Both the position numbers and the translations under genes were made by a program. Below, in pieces: positions 16,411-23,777 of a stretch of DNA of 64,000 bases (within the stretch, counting starts at the first letter, position 1; the number at the start of each line of letters is the position of its first letter). Origin of the DNA: Exiguobacterium sp018617385 (GTDB taxonomy: Bacteria > Bacillota > Bacilli > Exiguobacteriales > Exiguobacteriaceae); assembly GCF_018617385.1 (NCBI RefSeq), contig NZ_JACSKA010000002.1, forward strand, positions 62,001 to 126,000. The letters are read 5' to 3'. The notes under the pieces were generated by a model. It was not told where the DNA came from. It worked only from the letters and a program-made list of their open reading frames with translations, and did not search any database.

Positions 16411-17370
16411 CTAAAGTGTGGTGCCAACTTGATAGCTCACTGTCATGCCATGCGTTTCCGGTTGCGCACCATTCATTTCAGCGAGCGTCGTTTCAAATAA
16501 GCGCCGCCCGATTTCTTCATTCGGTGAGAGCATCGTCGACAGTCCGAATGCATGACCGATCGGATGTCCGTCAAACCCGAGCATGGCGACTTCCTCAGGA
16601 ATCTTGATGTCTCGCCGTTGCATCTCTCCTAAAAATCCGAGGGCGACATAATCGGACGAGAAAAAGAGCGCTCGAGGACGCTCTTTTTGAGAGAGGAACG
16701 TTTCAGATAGCCGAATACCGTCCTCACTCGTCAAATAGCCCGTCCAAATCCATTGCTCACGCGCATGCGCTACTTCATCGAAATAGGCTTGCTGACGCGC
16801 AAGGGAACTTGGACTATGGCTTCTTGACAAGATGATTCCAATCTCTTCATATCCGTATTGCTGTAACACACGAATACCTGATACGAACGACGCGTAATGA
16901 TCGACATGGATCGACGAAATTGTCTCCGGTGCACCGACGGTCGCCACAGCGATCGGTCCATACGCGCGATATGTCTCCATTTCCTTAAAAGACATCTCAT
17001 GAGACAAGACGATTGCCCCATCGACTTCACGGTGCTTCAATAAATCGAGCGCTTGTCGTTCCTCGCTCAGTTTATACTCCGTCTGCCACATGACGAGGCG
17101 ATAATCGTGCTCGAGCGCCGCCTTGGCGAGCCCATTAACGAAGAAACCGTAATAAGGATGATCCATATAAGGTAGGATGACGACGATTCGTTGCGTCTTC
17201 CCTGTCGACAACGTCAACGCCTGTTGATTTCGCAAATACCCGAGCTCCTTCATTGCCGCATGTACACGGGTCCGTTTTTCTTTCGATACGTACGGATGCT
17301 CGTTCAACACACGCGAGACCGTCGTCACCGATACGTCAGCGTGCTTCGCGATATCTCGAATGTTTGCCAT
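16411..17370 (-). CDS. LacI family transcriptional regulator
   Basis: An N-terminal LacI helix-turn-helix (ANIRDIAKHADVSVTTVSRVLN) is followed by a hinge and a periplasmic-binding-like effector domain; 319 residues. The sugar ligand is not evident. ATG at 17370 follows GAGGTGGGA; a GTG 9 nt upstream is in frame but less well placed. The preceding 77-aa gene ends only 10 nt before, so they form an operon. An 18-bp perfect palindrome at 17648-17665 upstream of that operon is a likely autoregulatory operator. Confidence 0.9.
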   Translation of the reverse strand: MANIRDIAKHADVSVTTVSRVLNEHPYVSKEKRTRVHAAMKELGYLRNQQALTLSTGKTQRIVVILPYMDHPYYGFFVNGLAKAALEHDYRLVMWQTEYKLSEERQALDLLKHREVDGAIVLSHEMSFKEMETYRAYGPIAVATVGAPETISSIHVDHYASFVSGIRVLQQYGYEEIGIILSRSHSPSSLARQQAYFDEVAHAREQWIWTGYLTSEDGIRLSETFLSQKERPRALFFSSDYVALGFLGEMQRRDIKIPEEVAMLGFDGHPIGHAFGLSTMLSPNEEIGRRLFETTLAEMNGAQPETHGMTVSYQVGTTL

Positions 17371-17380
17371 TCGTCCCACC

Positions 17381-17614
17381 TCAACTTGTCAGTCTTTGCA
17401 TATAGTGTACCCACTCTGCTTGCTGACTGTCACCTCTTTCGACGACTTGACAACGAATCGCTTGAACGAGACGGAAGCGCTCCTCTAACGGTAAATGAAG
17501 AAACTCTTCCTGGAAACGGGTACACAACATTTTTCCAAACGGTGTATACAACTGATTGATGACGAGCTCGTATACGATTCCACTGCACCATGTCTTCCAC
17601 GTTGTCGGTTTCAT
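17381..17614 (-). CDS. Hypothetical protein cotranscribed with the LacI regulator
   Basis: A 77-residue protein, not recognised. It has no signal peptide or membrane segment; the middle (MLCTRFQEEFLHLPLEERFRLVQAIRCQVVERG) is predicted helical, with three cysteines overall. ATG at 17614 follows GAGGGGAA. Its stop codon at 17381 is 10 nt before the lacI-family start, so expression of the two is linked. It may be a regulator partner; this is inference only. Confidence 0.65.
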   Translation of the reverse strand: MKPTTWKTWCSGIVYELVINQLYTPFGKMLCTRFQEEFLHLPLEERFRLVQAIRCQVVERGDSQQAEWVHYMQRLTS

Positions 17615-17647
17615 ATCGGTTCCCCTCCCTTTGTCTATACCGTATCT

Positions 17648-17665
17648 TCTGAAACGCGTTTCAGA
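17648..17665. promoter_or_regulatory. 18-bp perfect palindrome, candidate LacI-family operator
   Basis: TCTGAAACGCGTTTCAGA is a perfect palindrome with a GC centre, 34 nt upstream of the 77-aa/LacI operon. Size and composition fit a LacI-family operator, though most known ones have a CG centre. Confidence 0.6.
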
Positions 17666-17690
17666 GCAAGCATCTTTTTTAAAAAAGTTT

Positions 17691-17829
17691 ATTTCCGAAC
17701 ATTATTTGTCTTCAACTTTCATTTTTCATGTTTTTTACTCAAAACAATTGACGGGAATCAAACATTTTTGTATAGTCATCAAGTTGATAACGTTAATTTA
17801 AGCATTTTCCTCAATTAATGTTCGGAAAT
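17691..17829 (+). promoter_or_regulatory. pbuG promoter flanked by two PurR boxes
   Basis: ATTTCCGAACATT at 17691-17703 and its exact inverse at 17817-17829 both match the Bacillus PurR box AWWWCCGAACWWT. Between them is a promoter TTGACG (17748-17753), 17-nt spacer, TATAGT (17771-17776). The boxes are 113 bp apart, far more than the roughly 16-17 bp usual for PurR pairs. No purine riboswitch fits in the short leader. Confidence 0.75.
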
Positions 17830-17853
17830 AGACCGAAATAAGGAGTTATATCG

Positions 17854-19143
17854 ATGAATATTTTTCAATTGAAACAACATGGTACGAATGTTAAACAGGA
17901 AGTGACTGCTGGGATCACAACGTTCGTGACGATGGCGTACATCTCTGTCGTCAACCCAGCGATTCTATCTGACGCAGGGATTCCGTTCGCACAAGCATTC
18001 ACAGCGACAATCATTGCCATCCTCATCGGGACAGGCTTGATGGCGTTTTATGCGAACTTACCGATCGCCGTGGCACCCGGGATGGGGCTCAACGCATTCT
18101 TCGCTTACACGCTCGTCGCTCAAGAACAGATTGCCCCGTCCGCCGCACTCGGCGTCGTCTTCGTCTCGTCCGTCTTCTTTTTAATCTTGTCGCTCTCTCC
18201 AATTCGGACGGAGTTGATTCAAGCGATTCCGACTTCGTTGAAGCATGCCATCACGACCGGAATCGGTCTTTTCATCGCTTCACTCGGATTAAAACTATCA
18301 GGTTTGATCGTTGCTGATGAAGCAAACTTGGTGCGTCTCGGTGACGTGTCTTCTCCAGAAGTACTACTTGTACTCGGTGGTTTGATCGTCTCGGCACTCC
18401 TCTTCTCACGAAACGTACCCGGCTCTTTACTCATCGGGATGGTACTCACTGGGATTGCAGCGTACTTCATGGACATCTTACAAATCGATGGTGTCACGGC
18501 GATGCCGACACTTCCGGAAGGACTCATGGTCAACCCTGTGACGGCATTTAGTGATGTCATTCAATACGGTTTGTTCGGTGCTGTCCTCTCGTTCTTCCTC
18601 GTCACATTGTTCGATACGACAGGTACGCTTGTCGGTGTCGGAAAACAGGCCGGTCTCTTAAAAGAAGATGGAACAATTGCGAATGGTCACCGTGCACTCT
18701 TTGCCGACTCGCTTGCCACAATGGGTGGATCACTCGTCGGAACGAGCCCGTCTACGGCATACATCGAGTCTGCTGCCGGTGTCGCGCAAGGTGGACGTAC
18801 AGGGCTCACAACGGCCGTCGTCGCTGGATTGTTCGGATTGACACTCTTCTTCAGCCCACTTATCGGCGCCATCTCTGGCGTTGCGGCGATTACGGCTCCT
18901 GCACTCATCATCGTCGGGGCACTCATGTTGACGAACGTCCGGTACATCGACTGGAGCGACTTCAGCGAATACTTCCCTGCGTTCATGACGATTTTGATCA
19001 TGCCTTTGTCAGGAAGCATCGAACGCGGAATCGCCTTCGGGTTCATCTTGTACCCGATCTTCAAAGCAATGAACAAAGAGACGGTTCACCCGCTCATCTA
19101 CTTGTTCGGTGTACTCTTCATCTTGGAAATGTTCTTCCTATAA
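17854..19143 (+). CDS. pbuG: Guanine/hypoxanthine permease, AzgA/PbuG type
   Basis: A 429-residue NCS2-superfamily carrier of the AzgA group. The N-terminus VKQEVTAGITTFVTMAYISVVNP and the SLVGTSPSTAYIESAAGVAQGGRTG motif are diagnostic. It imports hypoxanthine, guanine or adenine by proton symport. ATG follows AAGGAG by 8 nt. PurR boxes flank its promoter, consistent with repression when purines are plentiful. Terminator at 19152-19182. Confidence 0.92.
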   Translation: MNIFQLKQHGTNVKQEVTAGITTFVTMAYISVVNPAILSDAGIPFAQAFTATIIAILIGTGLMAFYANLPIAVAPGMGLNAFFAYTLVAQEQIAPSAALGVVFVSSVFFLILSLSPIRTELIQAIPTSLKHAITTGIGLFIASLGLKLSGLIVADEANLVRLGDVSSPEVLLVLGGLIVSALLFSRNVPGSLLIGMVLTGIAAYFMDILQIDGVTAMPTLPEGLMVNPVTAFSDVIQYGLFGAVLSFFLVTLFDTTGTLVGVGKQAGLLKEDGTIANGHRALFADSLATMGGSLVGTSPSTAYIESAAGVAQGGRTGLTTAVVAGLFGLTLFFSPLIGAISGVAAITAPALIIVGALMLTNVRYIDWSDFSEYFPAFMTILIMPLSGSIERGIAFGFILYPIFKAMNKETVHPLIYLFGVLFILEMFFL

Positions 19144-19151
19144 GTTAGAAG

Positions 19152-19182
19152 AAAATCCTCGTCATGTGTCGAGGATCTTTTT
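19152..19182 (+). terminator. Terminator of pbuG
   Basis: ATCCTCG/CGAGGAT stem with an 8-nt loop followed by CTTTTTC, 9 nt after the stop codon. Confidence 0.75.
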
Positions 19183-19334
19183 CTGTTATACGTACTTCCT
19201 ACCTGTTTTATATCAGAAACGAGATGAATATCGGTTCAGTGAGATACGTTATCAATTAGACAGGATTTTACAAATAAATCAGTTTTTCTCCCCATTTTTC
19301 TGTCACTTTCCTACGCTTTATGAAATAATGACGT

Positions 19335-19348
19335 TGAAATCGCTATCA
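19335..19348 (+). promoter_or_regulatory. Candidate cre (CcpA) site of lutABC
   Basis: TGAAATCGCTATCA agrees with the cre pattern TGNAANCGNTNNCA and lies 22 bp before the lutA start. In B. subtilis lutABC is CcpA-repressed, so the location makes sense. No LutR gene is in the window. Confidence 0.5.
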
Positions 19349-19370
19349 TCAGAAGAAAGAAGGAATGGCT

Positions 19371-20108
19371 ATGCCGAATGTAGCTTTATTCGTCACTTGT
19401 CTATCTGATACGTTGTTTCCATCCGTCGGACAAGCGACAGTCGAATTACTCGAACATTTAGGATGCGAGGTGACGTTCCCTTTCGAACAGACGTGCTGTG
19501 GGCAACCCGCCTACAACAGCGGCTATCATGAGGAGACAAAAAAGATTGCCAAGCACATGATCGAAACGTTCGAACAGGCAGATGCAGAATATATCGTCGG
19601 ACCATCGGGGTCGTGCGTTATGATGATGCGCGACTATCCGCATTTGTTCCAAGATGATCCTGTGTGGGGTCCTCGGGCAGAGGCACATGCCGCCAAAACG
19701 TTCGAACTGACGCAATTCATCGTCGATGTGCTCGAAGTCACTGATGTCGGTGCCAAGTTTCCAGCCAAAGCGACCTATCATGCGTCTTGTCACATGACCC
19801 GCCTCCTCGGAATCGAAGCGGCTCCCGGAAAGTTGCTCGGAAACGTCGATGGACTGACGATGGTCCCCCTCGCGAACGTACATAACTGTTGCGGGTTCGG
19901 TGGGACGTTCTCCGTCAAGATGCCAGACGTGTCGGTGCAGATGGTAGATGAAAAAGTCGATTCCATCTTACAGTCAGGCGCAGAGGTGTTGATCGGAGCG
20001 GATGCGTCATGTCTGATGAACATCGGCGGACGTCTTCATAAACAGGGACATCCGATTAAAGTGATGCATATTGCCGAAGTCTTGAACGAAGGAGTGAAGC
20101 AAGCATGA
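19371..20108 (+). CDS. lutA: L-lactate utilization Fe-S protein LutA
   Basis: A 245-residue protein with two cysteine-rich CCG domains: the first includes FEQTCCGQPAYNSG, the second VHNCCGFGGTFSV. This is the LutA/YvfV subunit of the three-part L-lactate oxidation complex. ATG at 19371 is preferred over 19365 because AGAAGGA then sits 6 nt upstream. It overlaps lutB by 4 nt. A cre-like site lies just upstream. Confidence 0.93.
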   Translation: MPNVALFVTCLSDTLFPSVGQATVELLEHLGCEVTFPFEQTCCGQPAYNSGYHEETKKIAKHMIETFEQADAEYIVGPSGSCVMMMRDYPHLFQDDPVWGPRAEAHAAKTFELTQFIVDVLEVTDVGAKFPAKATYHASCHMTRLLGIEAAPGKLLGNVDGLTMVPLANVHNCCGFGGTFSVKMPDVSVQMVDEKVDSILQSGAEVLIGADASCLMNIGGRLHKQGHPIKVMHIAEVLNEGVKQA

Positions 20109-21511
20109 GCATGGGGATTCGATTGGATGAGAAGTTTCAAGATCGACGAAAAGATGGAATTGAAGATGCGTTCATGCGGCAGGCCGTCAGTTCGGCTCAA
20201 AACCGTCTACGGGATGGCCGGTTGAATGCTGCAGGTGAACTCGGGGACTGGGAAGCGTTTCGCGACCATTCAGAAGAAATTCGTCAACATGTGCTGGAAC
20301 ATCTGGATTATTACTTATATCAATTGAGCGAGAATGTCTCAAAACGTGGTGGAAGCGTCTTTTTCGCGGAGACACCGGAAGAAGCGAACCGCTACATCCG
20401 GGAAGTCGTCCGGTCGAAACAAGCCAAACATGTCGTGAAATCGAAATCGATGGTCACGGAAGAAATCGGCTTGAACGAGGCACTTCAGGAAGAAGGATGT
20501 ACCGTCGTCGAGTCCGATCTTGGGGAATGGATTTTGCAACTCGACGAAGACCCACCGTCTCACATCGTCGCCCCGGCTCTGCATAAAGACCGCGACGCTG
20601 TCCATGAGACGTTCACTGCTCACGGCTATACCGGTTCAAACGATCCGACTGAACTCGGTCGTTATGCGCGTCAAGAACTGCGCAAAGACTTTTTGAAGGC
20701 AGAAGTCGGCATCACCGGCTGTAATTTCGCCATCGCAGAGAGTGGAGCCGTCGGGCTTGTGACCAATGAAGGGAACGGACGCATGGTGACGTCGCTTCCT
20801 GATACGGTCATCTCTGTCATGGGGATGGAACGCGTCGTCCCGTCTTATGAAGAGTTCGAGGTGCTCGTCAATATGCTTTGTCGAAGCGCGGTCGGTCAGC
20901 GACTCACGTCATACATCACGACATTCGCCGGGACGCGCGCGGTCGGTGAAGTCGATGGACCAGAAGAGTTCCATCTTGTCATTCTCGACAACAAGCGTTC
21001 TAATATTCTCGGGACACAGTTCCAATCGGTGTTGCAATGCATCCGCTGCGCGGCCTGTATCAACGTCTGTCCCGTCTATCGCCATATCGGTGGTCACGCG
21101 TACGGGTCAATCTATCCAGGTCCGATTGGTGCCGTCTTGGCTCCGCTTCTTGACGGATATGAAAACTATAAAGAACTCCCCTATGCGTCGAGTCTCTGTG
21201 GCGCCTGTACGGAGGCGTGTCCTGTAAAGATTCCGCTGCATGAGCTGTTGATTGAACATCGACGCGTCATCGTAGAGGAGAAAAAGCAATCACCTTTCGT
21301 GGAGCGGATTGCGATGAAAGGATTTGCCGTCACCGCTTCGAGTCCATTCTTATTCGAAGCAGCAGAACATGTCGCACCGTTTGCGACATCACCATTCGCC
21401 ACCTCGGGTCAGATTGAGAAAGGGCTACCGGCTTGGACGGACTCGAAAGACTTGCCGCAACCGAACAAACAGACCGTCCGAGATTGGTTCAAGAAACGGG
21501 GGAATGCCTGA
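20105..21511 (+). CDS. lutB: L-lactate utilization Fe-S protein LutB
   Basis: A 468-residue LutB/YvfW protein. The N-terminal two-thirds is the LUD domain; two 4Fe-4S clusters follow with CIRCAACINVCPVY and CGACTEACPV. With LutA and LutC it oxidises L-lactate to pyruvate and feeds the respiratory chain. Its start overlaps the lutA stop by 4 nt, and its stop overlaps the lutC start, so all three are translationally coupled. Confidence 0.95.
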   Translation: MSMGIRLDEKFQDRRKDGIEDAFMRQAVSSAQNRLRDGRLNAAGELGDWEAFRDHSEEIRQHVLEHLDYYLYQLSENVSKRGGSVFFAETPEEANRYIREVVRSKQAKHVVKSKSMVTEEIGLNEALQEEGCTVVESDLGEWILQLDEDPPSHIVAPALHKDRDAVHETFTAHGYTGSNDPTELGRYARQELRKDFLKAEVGITGCNFAIAESGAVGLVTNEGNGRMVTSLPDTVISVMGMERVVPSYEEFEVLVNMLCRSAVGQRLTSYITTFAGTRAVGEVDGPEEFHLVILDNKRSNILGTQFQSVLQCIRCAACINVCPVYRHIGGHAYGSIYPGPIGAVLAPLLDGYENYKELPYASSLCGACTEACPVKIPLHELLIEHRRVIVEEKKQSPFVERIAMKGFAVTASSPFLFEAAEHVAPFATSPFATSGQIEKGLPAWTDSKDLPQPNKQTVRDWFKKRGNA

Positions 21512-22203
21512 TGAATCCTGGTACAATCACAAACCGTGAGGACTTTCTACAACGAATCGCCAAGCAACTCGGTCGTGAGGTCAAGCTCACGCCGCCAAAA
21601 CGGGAATATACACATCGTCCGCAAGATGAGGTGTTGAAAGGCGCGAGTGAAGAAGAGCTGCTCGAGACGTTCCGCATGGTCGCGACCCGGATCCATACCG
21701 ATTTGGTGGAATGTGAATCTGCGAAGCTTGATGATACGCTTCGCCTCTTGATTGAACGCTATCATGGCGCACGGATTCTCGCAGAAAACGATGAGCGAAT
21801 TTCCGCTTGGGCACCTGCAACAAGTGAGACGTTTGATTGGTGGGATTCGTCACAACCCGAAGCGAGTCGAGAGCTGGCCATTCGAGCGGACATCGGCATC
21901 ACGATTGCGGATGCGGCATTTGCGGAAAGTGCGACAATCGTCCAATATGCGAAGCCTGGTAGATCACGGACAATCAGTCTGTTACCGCAAGACCATATTG
22001 CAATCATCCCGAAATCTGTCCTTGTTCCACGTATGACGCAAACGGCACAACAACTTGCTACACTCGACCGAGACGGTCTCCATTCCCCGAACGGTGTCAA
22101 TTTCATCTCTGGTCCCTCGAACTCGGCCGACATCGAGATGAACCTCATCGTCGGCGTTCATGGTCCTGTTCGAGTCGCCTATGTGTTGGTACATGATTTA
22201 TAA
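21511..22203 (+). CDS. lutC: Lactate utilization protein LutC
   Basis: A 230-residue LUD-domain protein (LutC/YvbY). The conserved core DIGITIADAAFAESATIV and the C-terminal ISGPSNSADIEMNLIVGVHGP are typical. ATG at 21511 overlaps the lutB stop (TGATG), with GGGGGAA upstream; longer in-frame starts inside lutB are rejected. Third subunit of the lactate oxidation complex. Confidence 0.93.
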   Translation: MNPGTITNREDFLQRIAKQLGREVKLTPPKREYTHRPQDEVLKGASEEELLETFRMVATRIHTDLVECESAKLDDTLRLLIERYHGARILAENDERISAWAPATSETFDWWDSSQPEASRELAIRADIGITIADAAFAESATIVQYAKPGRSRTISLLPQDHIAIIPKSVLVPRMTQTAQQLATLDRDGLHSPNGVNFISGPSNSADIEMNLIVGVHGPVRVAYVLVHDL

Positions 22204-22206
22204 GTC

Positions 22207-22236
22207 TAGCCCCTCCATCGATCGATGGAGGGGCTA
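22207..22236. other. 30-bp perfect palindrome between convergent genes
   Basis: A perfect inverted repeat (TAGCCCCTCC...GGAGGGGCTA) with centre ATCGAT lies between lutC and the DUF4097 gene. Neither side has a U-run, so it may stop or protect transcripts from both directions without being a classical terminator. Confidence 0.6.
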
Positions 22237-22239
22237 TGT

Positions 22240-23271
22240 TCATCCTGATACGGTGACGCTCCCATTTGAGCTCGTTAATTTCACTTCAATCGATCCGTCT
22301 CCAAATACGCACTCTTTCGACCGCTCCCCGAACACATCAACTTTCCCGTTTCGTGACTTCGCACGAATCGTCACATCTTCCGGACGTTCATCGACATGTA
22401 AGTCAATCTTCCCATTGTTCGTCTTCAAGCGAATCGGTGCTTGAATCGCTTGTACGGAACAGTCTATCCGTCCATTAGAAGTTTTGGCATCGACCGCTCC
22501 CGTGACGTGATCGACATCGATTCGACCGTTCGAAGAATGGATGTTGATCCGCTCGAGCTGAGAATGTTTCGCTTCGACACGACCGTTTGAGGAATGAAGC
22601 TCCCAATCGTGACCGTGACAGCTTGATGCGAGCACTTTTCCGTTCGATGTGCGCAGGACACCATGACGTGCTTGAATGTGATGTGCGACGATTCGACCGT
22701 TCTCACTCTCCACGTGGAACCGTTCCGTTTGGAGATCTTTTACATCACTCGAACCGTGACGATTTTTCAATTGAATCTGATGATAGGCGTGATGAGGCAA
22801 TTCAACCCGAAGTACAGGTGCCTTTGACCCGAACCATGAAAACAGGTCCGAAAGACCGAAACGACGTTCGGATTCAATCCGTATCTCTAGGGTGTCCCCG
22901 ACGATATCCATAACGACCCCATGATCGGTCTCCGTCTCAAGCGTCGCATACGCATAACCGTCTTGTGATGGGGTGACAAACACTTGCGCATTTTGAACTT
23001 GAATGAGGACGCTTTGGAAGGCTACGTTCGAACTTTTGACCACCGCAGGCGATCGCGTCGAGACCGATTCTTCAATATCGACAGAGGCGAGCAATTCCGA
23101 TGCGAGTATGTTCGGTTCCCCTAATTCACGTGCCAATTCTTCGTCACTTCTTCCTTCTAATCGACCACTCGTGAAATATTCCGATACGTCTCGTAAAATA
23201 TCAAGCCGATCTTTCACCTTCACGTTCATCAATAATTGTTCGAGCTCTGACAAGTACTGTTCTTCATTCAT
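22240..23271 (-). CDS. HAAS/DUF1700 plus DUF4097 beta-helix protein
   Basis: 343 residues. Residues 1-70 form a HAAS/DUF1700-type helical domain (EEQYLSELEQLLMNVKVKDRLDILRDVSEYF). The rest is a DUF4097 right-handed beta-repeat domain in which an S/T-NGR/K-I/V motif recurs (ENGRIVAHH, SNGRVEAKH, SNGRIDVDH, NNGKIDLHV). There is no membrane segment. Such genes are typically paired with a PadR repressor, as here, where its ATG overlaps the PadR stop by 4 nt. The module is thought to act in envelope-stress sensing, but the mechanism is not established. Confidence 0.82.
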   Translation of the reverse strand: MNEEQYLSELEQLLMNVKVKDRLDILRDVSEYFTSGRLEGRSDEELARELGEPNILASELLASVDIEESVSTRSPAVVKSSNVAFQSVLIQVQNAQVFVTPSQDGYAYATLETETDHGVVMDIVGDTLEIRIESERRFGLSDLFSWFGSKAPVLRVELPHHAYHQIQLKNRHGSSDVKDLQTERFHVESENGRIVAHHIQARHGVLRTSNGKVLASSCHGHDWELHSSNGRVEAKHSQLERINIHSSNGRIDVDHVTGAVDAKTSNGRIDCSVQAIQAPIRLKTNNGKIDLHVDERPEDVTIRAKSRNGKVDVFGERSKECVFGDGSIEVKLTSSNGSVTVSG

Positions 23272-23588
23272 CTGTCGTCTCCCCCTTGGATTAAGTCATT
23301 GACACCGTTCGTGAATACGTTCCATTCCGTTCGCAACTCAGTCAAATGTATTCGTCCTTGTTCCGTAATCTGATAGTACTTCCGTGGAGGGCCTTCTCCA
23401 GACTCCATTAAATACGTCGTGAAATAGCCCTCTGTCGTCAATCGACGCAACAACGGATAGACCGCACCTTCTGAAATGGCCACTTTGGCCGAAATCGCCT
23501 GAACGAGCTCATACCCATAGCGGTCTTGTTCCGCGACGAGTGCTAACACACACAGATTAAGTACGCCCTTTTTGAATTGAGGATTCAT
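23268..23588 (-). CDS. PadR family transcriptional regulator
   Basis: A 106-residue PadR-type winged-helix protein (LCVLALVAEQDRYGYELVQAIS, then EGAVYPLLRRLTTEGYFTTY). ATG at 23588 is chosen over 23591 because the spacing from GGAGG (7 nt) is better. It probably represses its own operon through the inverted repeat at 23633-23654. Confidence 0.9.
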   Translation of the reverse strand: MNPQFKKGVLNLCVLALVAEQDRYGYELVQAISAKVAISEGAVYPLLRRLTTEGYFTTYLMESGEGPPRKYYQITEQGRIHLTELRTEWNVFTNGVNDLIQGGDDR

Positions 23589-23632
23589 CATCCCACCTCC
23601 TACTATACATAGAACAATAGCACATCAATCAC

Positions 23633-23654
23633 TACTATTCAATAAACAATAGTA
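23633..23654. promoter_or_regulatory. Candidate PadR operator
   Basis: TACTATT and AATAGTA form a perfect 7-bp inverted repeat around an 8-nt AT-rich loop, 45 bp upstream of padR. Further ACTATA/CAATAG pieces lie at 23601-23620. No experimental support. Confidence 0.45.
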
Positions 23655-23777
23655 TTCATTCCCCTGATTTCTCAATATCTAGCTTCTGAGGAGGTGAATC
23701 TGTACAATAAAAGAACGACACTCGTAGGATATTTGTCACAGTCGGAATGTTCATCATTCTAGGAAGGAACGGTCTTT

